Shown: positions 35,106 through 43,291 of the stretch, piece after piece
Numbering within the stretch: the stretch's first letter is position 1
Layout of the letters: each line of letters begins with the position of its first letter
NCBI GenBank assembly: GCA_002928955.1
Contig: PERT01000027.1
Span: forward strand, 1 to 43,319
Direction of reading: 5' to 3'
Length of the DNA: 43,319 nt
Origin: Hyphomicrobium sp.
Lineage (GTDB): Bacteria > Pseudomonadota > Alphaproteobacteria > Rhizobiales > Hyphomicrobiaceae
Made by a program: the position numbers and the translations under genes
The notes under the pieces: generated by a model
Database searches by the model: none
Told to the model about the DNA's origin: nothing
Seen by the model: the letters and a program-made list of their open reading frames with translations, nothing else

Positions 35106-36983
35106 CTAGGCCTGAGAGCGGCGCGGCTCCTTGGCTGACGCCGCAGAGGTTGCTGCCCCGGCCGCCGTTGCTGCCCTTGCGGCCTTCAACGCCTTGGCAG
35201 CCTCCGTTGCGTCTTCCTCAAACAGACTCTTGAGAGTGGCGACATCAGTGCGCGCCTTGGCCTGAAGCTTCTCGATATCGCTGTAGTGCTTGTAGTCCTC
35301 AACAAGGCGGCGCTCGTCGTGGGCGCGAAACGTCTGGATCGTGCGCTCAACATCCTTATCCGTGCTGCCGAGGGCCTTCAACAGCCGCCGCGTGATCTCG
35401 AGCGCCGACAGAAACGTCTCGCGTTCGATGGCTGTCACACCAAGATCGAGCAGGCGGTGCGCATGATTTCGGTTCCTCGCCCGCGCCATGATCGGCAGTT
35501 CGGGATAGCGGCTTTTGACGAGTTCGGCGGTCCGCATCGAGGCCTCGATATCGTCGATCGCAATGACGATGGCGCGCGCCTTCTCGGCCTGGGCGGCGTC
35601 GAGGATCTCGGGCCGGCTGGCATCGCCGAAGAACGCCTTCGAGCCGAACCCTTTGACCAGTTCTACCTGTTCAGCACTGATGTCGAGGGCAGTGAACGGC
35701 AACCCTTTGCCGCGCAGCACGCGTGCTACGATCTGTCCGAATCGACCGAACCCCGCGATAATCACATGTCCATCGTTGACGGGCATCGGATCGTAAAGCG
35801 GCATTGCATTCGCCTTTGCTGGCATCAGCCGCTGCTCGGCCGTCAGCAAAAGCGGGGTCGCGGCCATCGACAGCGTGATGACGACCGCAAGGAGATCGGC
35901 CTCTCCCCTGAGCAGAATTCCGGCGCCAGCCGCGACCGAGAGCAGCAGGAACCCGAACTCACCACCCTGACTCAAGGCAAGTCCGAGCCGCCGCGCGGGA
36001 CCGGCCTCAAGCCCATGCGACTGGCCAAGGCGCATTAGCACGACCGTCTTGACGATGATCAGCATCGCCGTCAGCGCAAGAACCAGCGCCGGTTTCTGCA
36101 CCAGCAACGACAGGTTGAGCGACATGCCGATGGCGGTAAAGAAAAGGCCCAGCAACAAGCCCTCGAAAGGCTTGATATCGGCTTCGAGCTGGTGCCGGTA
36201 GGAGCTTTCCGACAGCAGCGCCCCAGCCAGAAACGCGCCCAGCGACGCCGAAACGCCCGCTTGCTGCATAACCAGGCTGACGCCGACCACCGTCAACAGT
36301 GCCGCGGCGGTCATCGCATCGCGCACCCTGGTCCGGGCGATCAAGCGGAACATGTGATCGAGCAGAAAATGGCCCACAAGCACGACCGCACCTATGACGA
36401 GCAGCGCTTTGATTGCGGCAAAGACCTCCATACCGGCACCACCGGTCCCCACGGCCTTGACCGCGAACAGCGGCGCGAGCGCGATCAGTGGAATGGCGGC
36501 CAGATCCTGGAACAGAAGGACTGCGAAGGCGAGCCGGCCGTGACGCGCCGACAGCTCGCCTTTTTCCTCAAGTACCTGCAGCGCGAAAGCGGTCGAAGAC
36601 AACGCGAGGATGAGCCCGGTGAACATCGCCGCGCGCCACGACATGCCGAAGGCGATGGCCACGATCCCAAGCGCCAAAGCGGTGACCCCAACCTGCGCAC
36701 CACCGAGCCCGAAAATGGCGGTGCGCATGGCCCACAATCGCTTGGGTCGCAATTCAAGTCCGATGAGGAACAATAGTAGAACAACGCCAAATTCCGCGAA
36801 GTGCAGGATTTCGTTGGCTTCATAGGAGCTGAAAAGCCGTGGCAGACCAAACGGTCCCAGCAATACACCCGCGGTCAGATACCCGAGAACGGTGCCGATA
36901 CCCAGCCACTGGGCAAGTGGGCCGGCTATAGCCAAAGCGGCGAGGAGAGCGGTGATGTCGGATAGCGTAACGTTTGGCACCAC
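35106..36983 (-). CDS. kefB: Monovalent cation:proton antiporter-2 (KefB/KefC type) with RCK domain
   Basis: 625 residues. The N-terminal ~380 form the CPA2 membrane domain with about twelve helices, including ILHFAEFGVVLLLFLIGLELRP and GAFLAGALLSESSYRHQLEADIKPFEGLLLGLFFTAIGMSLN. Residues ~405-545 are an RCK/TrkA-N domain (HVIIAGFGRFGQIVARVLRGKGLPFTALD, nucleotide-binding GxGxxG). The tail is coiled-coil then Ala-rich. It exports K+ in exchange for H+, typically gated by glutathione adducts, which would fit a genome region with glutathione reductase. The start is GTG at 36983 or the next GTG; no ATG lies nearby. The gene diverges from the sigma factor at 37174. Confidence 0.9.
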   Translation of the reverse strand: MVPNVTLSDITALLAALAIAGPLAQWLGIGTVLGYLTAGVLLGPFGLPRLFSSYEANEILHFAEFGVVLLLFLIGLELRPKRLWAMRTAIFGLGGAQVGVTALALGIVAIAFGMSWRAAMFTGLILALSSTAFALQVLEEKGELSARHGRLAFAVLLFQDLAAIPLIALAPLFAVKAVGTGGAGMEVFAAIKALLVIGAVVLVGHFLLDHMFRLIARTRVRDAMTAAALLTVVGVSLVMQQAGVSASLGAFLAGALLSESSYRHQLEADIKPFEGLLLGLFFTAIGMSLNLSLLVQKPALVLALTAMLIIVKTVVLMRLGQSHGLEAGPARRLGLALSQGGEFGFLLLSVAAGAGILLRGEADLLAVVITLSMAATPLLLTAEQRLMPAKANAMPLYDPMPVNDGHVIIAGFGRFGQIVARVLRGKGLPFTALDISAEQVELVKGFGSKAFFGDASRPEILDAAQAEKARAIVIAIDDIEASMRTAELVKSRYPELPIMARARNRNHAHRLLDLGVTAIERETFLSALEITRRLLKALGSTDKDVERTIQTFRAHDERRLVEDYKHYSDIEKLQAKARTDVATLKSLFEEDATEAAKALKAARAATAAGAATSAASAKEPRRSQA

Positions 36984-37120
36984 GCAGCGGCCTCCCTACA
37001 ATGAACATGTCAATACGGCACCCAGTGGTCCCGTCGAAATGACCCGGCGGAATTTTGTACGGACGATTGGCGGCTGGTCTACGCCATGGAACGGGAATAT
37101 CGTCGCTGAATTATGATCGG

Positions 37121-37149
37121 AGATCCAACGCCCATCCTCGCGCCGTAGA
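37121..37149 (+). promoter_or_regulatory. Candidate ECF11 (RpoE) promoter of the sigma operon
   Basis: AGATCCA at 37121-37127 resembles the TGATCCA -35 box of ECF11 sigmas. CGTAGA at 37144-37149 fits the CGTA -10 box. GATC and CGTA start 22 bp apart. The site lies 25 bp before ATG 37174, and the same pattern occurs upstream of the facing operon at 42691-42717. It indicates autoregulation, as in Rhodobacter rpoE-chrR. Confidence 0.62.
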
Positions 37150-37173
37150 GTGTCCAACGAGCAAGGATGGGCT

Positions 37174-37779
37174 ATGGTGCAGCTGGCAAGTTATACGCAC
37201 GTTCCGGTCTCAGCGTGTGCGCACGGCATGACGAGTAGCACATCGATGGCAGATCTTTTGCAGCGAGTGGCGGAAAGTGGCGACGCGGAGGCTTTTCTCA
37301 AGCTTTTCCAGTCGTATGCGCCGCGCGTCAAGTCCTACATGATCCGTCAGGGAGCGGACGCCAACACCGCCGAGGAGCTGGCGCAGGAAACGCTCATGAC
37401 GGTGTGGCGCAAGGCTGCTCTCTACTCCGGAGAGAAGGGCAGCGCGACCACCTGGATCTTTACGATTGCGCGCAATCTGCGCATCGACCGGTTGCGCCGG
37501 GAGACACCTTGGCAGGAGTTGCCGGACGGACATGACGAGGAAGCCTCCGCGGACCCGTCACCGGAAGAACTGCTGTCGCAAAAACAGCGGAGTGCACGCG
37601 TTAAATCGGCCCTCGCGGAACTCCCCGCAGACCAGCACGAGGTTGTGCTGTTGTCCTACATCGAGGGCCTATCCCACAGCGAGATCGCCGAGCGATTGCA
37701 ACTTCCGCTCGGCACCGTGAAATCACGCATGCGCCTTGCCTATCAAAAGGTGCGCGAGGCCGTCGAGGACTTGAGATAA
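37174..37779 (+). CDS. rpoE: ECF sigma factor, RpoE/ECF11 type
   Basis: 201 residues from ATG 37174, which follows AAGGA at a good distance. The GTG at 37150 is excluded if the promoter at 37121-37149 is right. Sigma region 2 is FLKLFQSYAPRVKSYMIRQGADANTAEELAQETLMTVWRKAALY with the -10-binding TTWIFTIARNLRIDRLRRE. Region 4 is SALAELPADQHEVVLLSYIEGLSHSEIAERLQLPLGTVKSRMRLAYQKVREAV, with the -35 HTH. It should direct the response to singlet oxygen and be held inactive by ChrR, encoded one base downstream. All the neighbours on both strands are typical members of this regulon. Confidence 0.93.
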   Translation: MVQLASYTHVPVSACAHGMTSSTSMADLLQRVAESGDAEAFLKLFQSYAPRVKSYMIRQGADANTAEELAQETLMTVWRKAALYSGEKGSATTWIFTIARNLRIDRLRRETPWQELPDGHDEEASADPSPEELLSQKQRSARVKSALAELPADQHEVVLLSYIEGLSHSEIAERLQLPLGTVKSRMRLAYQKVREAVEDLR

Positions 37780-37780
37780 A

Positions 37781-38428
37781 ATGCCGATCATCCATCATCC
37801 CGACGACGCGACGCTCATGAGCTTCGCAGCAGGCAGCCTCGGCGAAGCGCTGTCGGCCGTGATCGCGTCGCACATCGACTTGTGCCCGCGTTGCGCTGCT
37901 GAAGTGCGCCAGATGGAACACGTCGGGGCCGCCCTGTTCGACGGTTTGAAGCCGACAGGCATGTCGAGCCTCACGGTGGCGAGCCTGCTGCGGCATGACG
38001 TGTCCGTGAAAGCTGAGCGCACCGAAACCGAAGTCGCCGGCGGCATTGTACCCGGCCCACTGACCCGTTTTGTGGGGGCGGATCTAGACCAAATCCCATG
38101 GAAGCGTCTGGGCATCGGGGTCTGGCACTATCCGCTGCCGCTGTCTCCAGGGGTGAAAGGCGACCTGCGTCTATTGAAGGTCGCGCCCGGTCAGGCCATG
38201 CCGGAACATGGCCATGGTGGTGCGGAGCTGACACTCTTGCTGCGCGGCTCCTATCGCGACGAGGTTGGCACATTTCGGCGCGGAGACGTGGCGGATCTCG
38301 ACGAAGACGTCGAACATCGCCCGGTTGCCAGTCTGGACGAGGGCTGCATCTGCCTGATCGCCAGCGAGGAGAAGGCCCGCTTCCGCGGCCTGATGGCGCG
38401 TCTCGTCCAACCCCTGACCGGCTTCTGA
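37781..38428 (+). CDS. chrR: Zinc-binding anti-sigma factor ChrR
   Basis: 215 residues. The N-terminal anti-sigma domain has the zinc ligands at H6, H31, C35 and C38 (HHPDD and ASHIDLCPRC), matching Rhodobacter ChrR positions exactly. The C-terminal cupin has H143, H145 and E149 (PEHGHGGAELTLLLRGSY) and H179 (DVEHRP), each two residues on from the Rhodobacter positions; C189 and C191 (GCICLI) also correspond. It sequesters RpoE and releases it when singlet oxygen or organic peroxide is sensed through the cupin. The ATG lies one base past the rpoE stop, so the two are made together. Confidence 0.96.
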   Translation: MPIIHHPDDATLMSFAAGSLGEALSAVIASHIDLCPRCAAEVRQMEHVGAALFDGLKPTGMSSLTVASLLRHDVSVKAERTETEVAGGIVPGPLTRFVGADLDQIPWKRLGIGVWHYPLPLSPGVKGDLRLLKVAPGQAMPEHGHGGAELTLLLRGSYRDEVGTFRRGDVADLDEDVEHRPVASLDEGCICLIASEEKARFRGLMARLVQPLTGF

Positions 38429-38439
38429 GGCGACGACCG

Positions 38440-39210
38440 ATGACACAGTCGGTACCCTGGACGTCAATATGGATCACAGGTGCAAGCACGGGGATCGGCC
38501 GCGAATTGGCACTGACTTTGGCGCGGGCCGGCGCAAAGGTCGCGGTTTCCGCCCGCTCACGCGAGAAGCTCGATGAAATCGCGGGACTGGCCCCCGGAGT
38601 CCTTGTGGTTCCCCTCGACGTCACAGATCAGGCTGCGACTGCCCTGGCCTTCGCAAAGATCGAGGCCAATATCGGCCCGCTTGACCTCGTCATCCTGAAT
38701 GCCGGCGTTTGGCATCCCATGGGCGCTGCGAGCTTTGACGCGCAAAAGTCTGCCAACTCCATGGCCGTCAACTACCAGGGCATCGCAAATGCGCTCGAGT
38801 TGGTCATGCGGGCCATGATCGCGCGCGGTCGCGGCCACATCGCGATGACATCATCGGTGGCAGGCTATCGGGGTCTGCCACAAGCTGCGGCGTATGCACC
38901 GAGCAAGGCTGCCGTGATAAGTCTCGCGGAAACCCTGGCGCCAGAACTGAAGAAAAAAGGCATCACTGTCACCGTGATCAACCCGGGCTTCGTTGACACG
39001 CCAATGACAAAGGTCAACGATTTCCCAATGCCGTTCCTGATGACCACCGCAGGCGCGACCCAAGCCATTATTGACGGACTGCGGCGGAAAAAGTTCGAAA
39101 TAGCGTTTCCTTGGCAGATGGTCGTATTGCTGAAAATCGCCCGCGTCCTTCCTTACCCGCTCTACTTCTGGTTTGCCTCGACTTTTCTGTCGCCAAAACG
39201 AAAAAATTAG
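38440..39210 (+). CDS. Short-chain dehydrogenase of the RpoE-ChrR operon
   Basis: 256 residues from ATG 38440. SDR motifs are TGASTGIG near 14-21, NAGVWHP, the catalytic Ser in MTSSVAGYRG, Tyr-x-x-x-Lys in YAPSKAAV, and VINPGFVDTPM. The R in SARSREKL after beta-2 favours NADP. The C-terminal 40 residues are hydrophobic and aromatic (WQMVVLLKIARVLPYPLYFWFASTFLS), which suggests membrane association. It follows chrR by 11 bp and is almost certainly in the same transcript. SDRs of this sort are regular companions of RpoE-ChrR, and lipid repair is a reasonable guess. It converges on the CFA synthase gene. Confidence 0.9.
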   Translation: MTQSVPWTSIWITGASTGIGRELALTLARAGAKVAVSARSREKLDEIAGLAPGVLVVPLDVTDQAATALAFAKIEANIGPLDLVILNAGVWHPMGAASFDAQKSANSMAVNYQGIANALELVMRAMIARGRGHIAMTSSVAGYRGLPQAAAYAPSKAAVISLAETLAPELKKKGITVTVINPGFVDTPMTKVNDFPMPFLMTTAGATQAIIDGLRRKKFEIAFPWQMVVLLKIARVLPYPLYFWFASTFLSPKRKN

Positions 39211-39259
39211 TGCTCCGGTTCGGACATTTGCATTCCTGGCCGAGCGCTCCATAACAAAA

Positions 39260-40510
39260 TCACCCCGCTCGGCCATCGGCCTTCTGAAACCGGTATATCC
39301 CGACGTCGACAGCCCCGCGCTCGAACGCCACTTCGCAATAAGTGAGGTAGTAGCGCCACATGCGGCGGAAGCGTTCATCGAAACCGAGTAGGGCGATCTG
39401 CGGCCAGGCGCGCTCGAAACGTTCTCGCCACATCCGCAATGTCGGCACATAGCCCGACGCACCGAAGTGCTCGATCGATTCAAAACCGAGCCCGACCGCC
39501 GCGGCCTGCTCGCGTATCCGGGTCACCGTGGGCAGCATGCCGCCAGGAAAAATGAATGCCTGGATGAAGTCCGGTCTACTGCGATAAAGATCGAAATCCT
39601 GGTCGCCTATGGTGATAGCCTGGATCACAGCCTGTCCACCTGGAAGCAACCGATCGCGGACCATCGCGAAATACGACGGCCAGTGCTCCTCGCCGACCGC
39701 TTCGATCATTTCGATCGAGACCAAGTGGTCGAAATCCCCCGTTACGTCGCGGTAATCCTCGAAGCGAAGATCGACAGAGCCAGACAGTCCCTGACGCGAT
39801 ATTCTATCGCGGGCATACTCCAGTTGAGCATTCGAGATCGTGATACCCGTCACGAGGGCGCCTCGCTTGGCTGCCGCCTCTGCGAAACCGCCCCAGCCGC
39901 AACCGACTTCCAGAATGCGATCGCCTGGCTTCACCCGGAGAGCATCGAGGATTGCCGTATTCTTGGCAGCTTGCGCGGCCTCGAGCGACATTGCCGGATC
40001 GCTGAACAGGCCACTCGAATAGGTCATGCTCGGGTCGAGCCAATGCTCGTAGAACGCATTGCCGAGGTCGTAATGCGCGGCGATGTTGCGGCGGCTCCCG
40101 GACCGGGTGTTCGATCGCCTGCTGTGGGCGAGCCTTTCTGTGAAGCGACTGCCGAAGACACCCCGCCCGGCACGGTCGAGATCTGGCTGGTTGTCGAGAA
40201 AGAAACGGAAAAAATTGCCGAGATCGGGTGTGTCCCACTCGCCGTTTATGTAGCTTTCACCGACACCGACCGTGGCCCGCCGAACCGTCCGCGAGAACGC
40301 CGAGAATGACCTGATGTCGACTGCCGCTTCGACGCCGCCTACGTTGCCGATGATGGTCGACCGTCCGCTCGGCATCGTCACCTTGATGCGACCGTTTCCA
40401 ACCCGTCTCATCAAGCTGCCCAAGGCTCTCAGCACCAGTTCATCGCGCGCGCCCCGCAGGCTGCGGGACCCAGGATCTGGACGAGAGACCAGAGCACGTT
40501 CGTTTCGCAT
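39260..40510 (-). CDS. cfa: Cyclopropane-fatty-acid synthase-type methyltransferase
   Basis: 416 residues from ATG 40510 (MRNERALVSRPDPGSRSLRG); the frame runs back to 40849, but that part lies inside DUF1365. The SAM-binding motif is ILEVGCGWGGFAEAAAKRGALVTGITIS, preceded by IAAHYDLGNAFYEHWLDPSMTYSSGLF, the CFAS signature. Later blocks are VSIEMIEAVGEEHWPSYF, QAITI, and FIQAFIFPGGMLPT. It adds a methyl or methylene to unsaturated acyl chains of membrane lipids. In RpoE-ChrR regulons such enzymes are linked to cyclopropane or furan fatty acids made under singlet oxygen. It is the third gene of the operon, 11 bp after DUF1365. Confidence 0.92.
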   Translation of the reverse strand: MRNERALVSRPDPGSRSLRGARDELVLRALGSLMRRVGNGRIKVTMPSGRSTIIGNVGGVEAAVDIRSFSAFSRTVRRATVGVGESYINGEWDTPDLGNFFRFFLDNQPDLDRAGRGVFGSRFTERLAHSRRSNTRSGSRRNIAAHYDLGNAFYEHWLDPSMTYSSGLFSDPAMSLEAAQAAKNTAILDALRVKPGDRILEVGCGWGGFAEAAAKRGALVTGITISNAQLEYARDRISRQGLSGSVDLRFEDYRDVTGDFDHLVSIEMIEAVGEEHWPSYFAMVRDRLLPGGQAVIQAITIGDQDFDLYRSRPDFIQAFIFPGGMLPTVTRIREQAAAVGLGFESIEHFGASGYVPTLRMWRERFERAWPQIALLGFDERFRRMWRYYLTYCEVAFERGAVDVGIYRFQKADGRAG

Positions 40511-40521
40511 CGCTTGGCAAC

Positions 40522-41301
40522 CTATCGCTTTGAAAGCACGTTGGTGACGGAGTAGCGGGGCGAGCGGTGGCGCTGGACCAAGGGTATGCCCTTGAGCCAA
40601 AGCTTGGCCGCCTCCAAATGAATCGCGCCAATGACCTTGAGTGTCAGAAGTGGGAATCGAAGCGAGAGCCCGAGCAGATTGGCATCGTCGAGCTTTTCCC
40701 TGCGCCCGCGGAACAAGGTCTTGATCAGCGGTCCGGCATCGTCGCGCAACTGCACAGCCAAAAGCAACTCCTCGTCTGGCCGGGTGATCCGAAAGCTGTA
40801 GTTCCCCCCGCGGCTGGCAAAGGGCGAGACGTCCATGTCCTTGGAACACGACTGCGCATGCACACCTGCCTCGGGATCATCAATGCCAATCACGTAGCTC
40901 GTGCGCTCGCGGAATGTATTGTTGACCTCGTAAACGATGGCCATCAGTGCGCCCTGGCGATCAAAGGCATAGAACACGCTCAGCGGATTGAAGACATAGC
41001 CGAATACTCGCGGATAACACAGGATCGAGACGCGCCCGCCGTCGATATCGTATCCGCCGCGTGCCAGCACGCCCCGGATATGCTGATCGATCGGTGTCCC
41101 GTCGCCTGGCCCATGGTCGGCATCGTGGAAGCTCAGGACATTCCAACTGTTGGAAGAGAAAAGGCGAAGCCGCGCGGCCAAGGCCGGGATTTCGTCGAGA
41201 TCGAGCAAAAGCGCGAAAACGCGGTAGGACAGCGCATGTTCGCGCGGTCTCAGCCGCTTATGAACGACAGTGCCGACGTAGACTGCGCTATGGAGCGTCA
41301 T
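40522..41301 (-). CDS. DUF1365-family protein
   Basis: 259 residues from ATG 41301 (MTLHSAVYVGTVVHKRLRPREHALSYRVFALLLDLDE). DUF1365 hallmarks are HALSYRVFALLLDLDEIP, CYPRVFGYVFNPLSVFYAFDR and NNTFRERTSYVI, with a HAQSCSKDMDVSPFASRGGNYSFRIT core. Members sit between FAD amine oxidases and CFA synthases in many bacteria, and some are proposed to act in fatty acid modification; the reaction is not firmly known to me. Its ATG overlaps the stop of the FAD gene by four bases (ATGA). The gene for the methyltransferase follows after 11 bp. Confidence 0.9.
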   Translation of the reverse strand: MTLHSAVYVGTVVHKRLRPREHALSYRVFALLLDLDEIPALAARLRLFSSNSWNVLSFHDADHGPGDGTPIDQHIRGVLARGGYDIDGGRVSILCYPRVFGYVFNPLSVFYAFDRQGALMAIVYEVNNTFRERTSYVIGIDDPEAGVHAQSCSKDMDVSPFASRGGNYSFRITRPDEELLLAVQLRDDAGPLIKTLFRGRREKLDDANLLGLSLRFPLLTLKVIGAIHLEAAKLWLKGIPLVQRHRSPRYSVTNVLSKR

Positions 41302-42662
41302 GCCGCAGCCTCGGGGCGCCGACGGTATGGGCGGAATGCCGGCTGGGTGAGGCGATTGGATTCCCCGGCCACTGTCCATGGCCGACGAACGCCGCCCAGA
41401 TCTTCGGCCGCCGCGAGACCCGCTTGCAAGCCATCCTCGTGGAAACCCCAGCCGAAGTAGCTTCCGGCAAACCAGGTGTAGCGCTTGCCTTGGAGGGTCC
41501 AGAGCTCGGATTGGGCCGCGAGAGCGTGACGGTCGAACATGGGATGATGATAAACGAAGTGCGCCAGGGTCCGCGACTGAGGAATATCGATGAACGGGTT
41601 GAGCGTGACAAAGTGATCTTCTCTTGTCGCAAGCGGCTGCAACAGGTTCATCCAATAGCTGACCGACAGTGATGCTGGCACGCGGCTGCCTCGGGTTTCA
41701 TCGGCCCCGCGACCGAGATAGTTCCAGCTCGACCACAGCCGCCGGCGCCGCGGCATCAGGCGATTGTCAGTGTGCAGCACAGCCTCGTTCCGAGCGTAGC
41801 GGAAAGCCGCGAGCAGCCGCCGCTCATCCGCATCGGGATCAGACAGAAGTGCCAAGGCTTCGTCGGCATGGCAGGCCAGGAGGCAGGCATCGAAACGCTG
41901 GCTTGCGCCATTGTCGAAGTGCAGTTCAACATGATCTTTCAGCCGCACCAAGGACCTCACTCGCGTGCCGCTGGCGACCTCACCCTTGTACGCAGCCAGA
42001 AGCCGCCTCACGTACTCACGACTGCCTCCCTGCACTGTGCGCCACTCGGGCTGGTTGCTGACCTGCAACAATCCGTGATTGCTGAAAAACCGAGCGAATG
42101 CCTCGGCCGGGAAGTCGAGCATGTCGCGTGATGGCGTCGACCATATCGCGGCCCCCATGGGCAGGATGTGCCGCCCGATGAAGGCATCGCTGTAACGCCG
42201 CTCGCGCAACCAGTCGCCGAGACTGAGGTCGCAACGCTTTCCGGTCGATCCGGCCTTGAGCAATGCCGGCGCCTCGCGGAAGAAGCGGATGATGTCCGCC
42301 GACATCCGCCAATGCGCTATGCTCAGCAGGTTTGATGGCTGGCCGAACAGTCCTTGGGCGCCACTGCCTGAATACTCGTAGTGACCGCCATCAAACGAGA
42401 CGGCGAAACTCATGTTCGACGGAACCGTGGGTACGGCGAGGTGATCAAATAGGGCGATCAGGTTGGGGTAGCAGCCCGCGTTGTAGACGATGAAGCCGGT
42501 ATCGATCGGGCAATCACGACCATCTGTGAGGGCGGCATTCACAGTGTTGCTGTGCCCGCCGATCCGGGATTCCTTTTCGAACAGACGCACGTTGTGCGCC
42601 CCGCTCAGGAGCCAAGCCGCACTCAAGCCGGAAATGCCCGCTCCAACGACTGCGACGTGCAA
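41298..42662 (-). CDS. FAD-dependent amine-oxidase-like protein
   Basis: 454 residues. The N-terminal Rossmann FAD site is MHVAVVGAGISGLSAAWLLS, followed by the second-sphere motif FEKESRIGGHSNTV and IDTGFIVYN. Flavin-containing amine oxidase/NAD(P)-binding Rossmann-like family, akin to phytoene desaturase and CrtI-type folds. It ends with TWFAGSYFGWGFHEDGLQAGLAAAEDLGG, the C-terminal FAD motif. First gene of the FAD-DUF1365-CFA operon, with a candidate RpoE promoter 29 bp upstream. The reaction on lipid chains is inferred from context. Confidence 0.9.
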   Translation of the reverse strand: MHVAVVGAGISGLSAAWLLSGAHNVRLFEKESRIGGHSNTVNAALTDGRDCPIDTGFIVYNAGCYPNLIALFDHLAVPTVPSNMSFAVSFDGGHYEYSGSGAQGLFGQPSNLLSIAHWRMSADIIRFFREAPALLKAGSTGKRCDLSLGDWLRERRYSDAFIGRHILPMGAAIWSTPSRDMLDFPAEAFARFFSNHGLLQVSNQPEWRTVQGGSREYVRRLLAAYKGEVASGTRVRSLVRLKDHVELHFDNGASQRFDACLLACHADEALALLSDPDADERRLLAAFRYARNEAVLHTDNRLMPRRRRLWSSWNYLGRGADETRGSRVPASLSVSYWMNLLQPLATREDHFVTLNPFIDIPQSRTLAHFVYHHPMFDRHALAAQSELWTLQGKRYTWFAGSYFGWGFHEDGLQAGLAAAEDLGGVRRPWTVAGESNRLTQPAFRPYRRRPEAAA

Positions 42663-42690
42663 GACTGGTCCCCTCGATCACCCTGTCTGG

Positions 42691-42717
42691 TTACGTCAAA
42701 CAAGCGCCCCAAGATCA
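42691..42717 (-). promoter_or_regulatory. Candidate ECF11 (RpoE) promoter of the FAD-DUF1365-CFA operon
   Basis: On the minus strand TGATCTT (42711-42717) is a -35 box and CGTA (42692-42695) a -10 box. GATC and CGTA start 21 bp apart, against 22 in the rpoE promoter at 37121. It lies 29 bp before the ATG at 42662. The shared pattern ties both operons to the same sigma factor. Confidence 0.65.
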
Positions 42718-42893
42718 GTTACGGACAGCATGGCGAAAGGTTTTCAAAATAGATGTTACGGGATCGCTAACCTTAACACCTTGGTAACCAATCCTGCGTC
42801 ATTCTGTCCGCGTGGTCAGAGGCGCGCTCTCCCAATTTCCCGCGAAGCGCTTCGAGGCCAAAAATCGAGGAACCCTGCCAAAGAGGTCGTTCG

Positions 42894-43133
42894 ATGTCTG
42901 TTGATGTAGTCCTGCGTGCAATGGCTCAACTCACTCTCTTTACTGCAATATGTCTGCTTGGAACCGGCACAATCGTTGCCGGTGTTAATGCTGCCAATCT
43001 GCGATCTCCGCCTCTCTGCAGCTTTGCCGGCTGCCAGGTCGTAAATGTCCATCAAGCCGACGGCTTGACCCACCCTGCGCACATCGAGGCCGTGGCCGCC
43101 GTGCTCTGGAAGAAGTCGAAGCCCTCAATCTAG
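42894..43133 (+). CDS. Small exported protein of unknown function
   Basis: 79 residues. A likely signal peptide (MSVDVVLRAMAQLTLFTAICLLGTGTIVAGVNA) is followed by a 45-residue mature part with two cysteines in PLCSFAGCQVVNVHQADG. ATG 42894 follows AGAGG. The TAG stop is formed by the first CTAG of hairpin element A2 (43130-43133), so the last codons may have been altered when the element arrived. I do not recognise the family. The gene diverges from the FAD operon. Confidence 0.6.
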   Translation: MSVDVVLRAMAQLTLFTAICLLGTGTIVAGVNAANLRSPPLCSFAGCQVVNVHQADGLTHPAHIEAVAAVLWKKSKPSI

Positions 43134-43206
43134 TGGGGCGTCGCCGTCATTTGATTCCCATTGCAACGCGCTCAAGATCAAATGTCGGCGCCGCGAGGAA
43201 CACTAG
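43130..43206. repeat. Hairpin element A2 (degenerate)
   Basis: 77 bp from CTAG to CTAG. The inner stem of the A type is kept, but the 5' outer arm has drifted (CTAGTGGGGC against GAGGAACACTAG). It is joined to A3, sharing the CTAG at 43203-43206. Confidence 0.82.
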
Positions 43207-43278
43207 TGTTCCGGCGCCGACATTTGATTCCCGTTGCAACGCGCTCCAGATCAAATGTCGGCGCCTAAGGAACACTAG
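43203..43278. repeat. Hairpin element A3
   Basis: 76 bp, the best-preserved A copy: 10-bp outer stem CTAGTGTTCC and complement, 16-bp inner stem, 21-nt loop and a TAA bulge on the 3' side. The same 13-nt spacer as at 19706-19718 (one base differs) leads into B2. Confidence 0.92.
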
Positions 43279-43291
43279 CAAACCTATGATT

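Noticed and set aside
37114-37119. TGATCG as the -35 box of the rpoE promoter
   Set aside because: It lies 24 bp before CGTAGA, too far for an ECF sigma. AGATCCA at 37121 has the right 16-bp spacing and matches the facing promoter.
37150-37173. GTG at 37150 as the rpoE start
   Set aside because: It would lie at the -10 box of the candidate promoter. ATG 37174 has an AAGGA site and fits family length.
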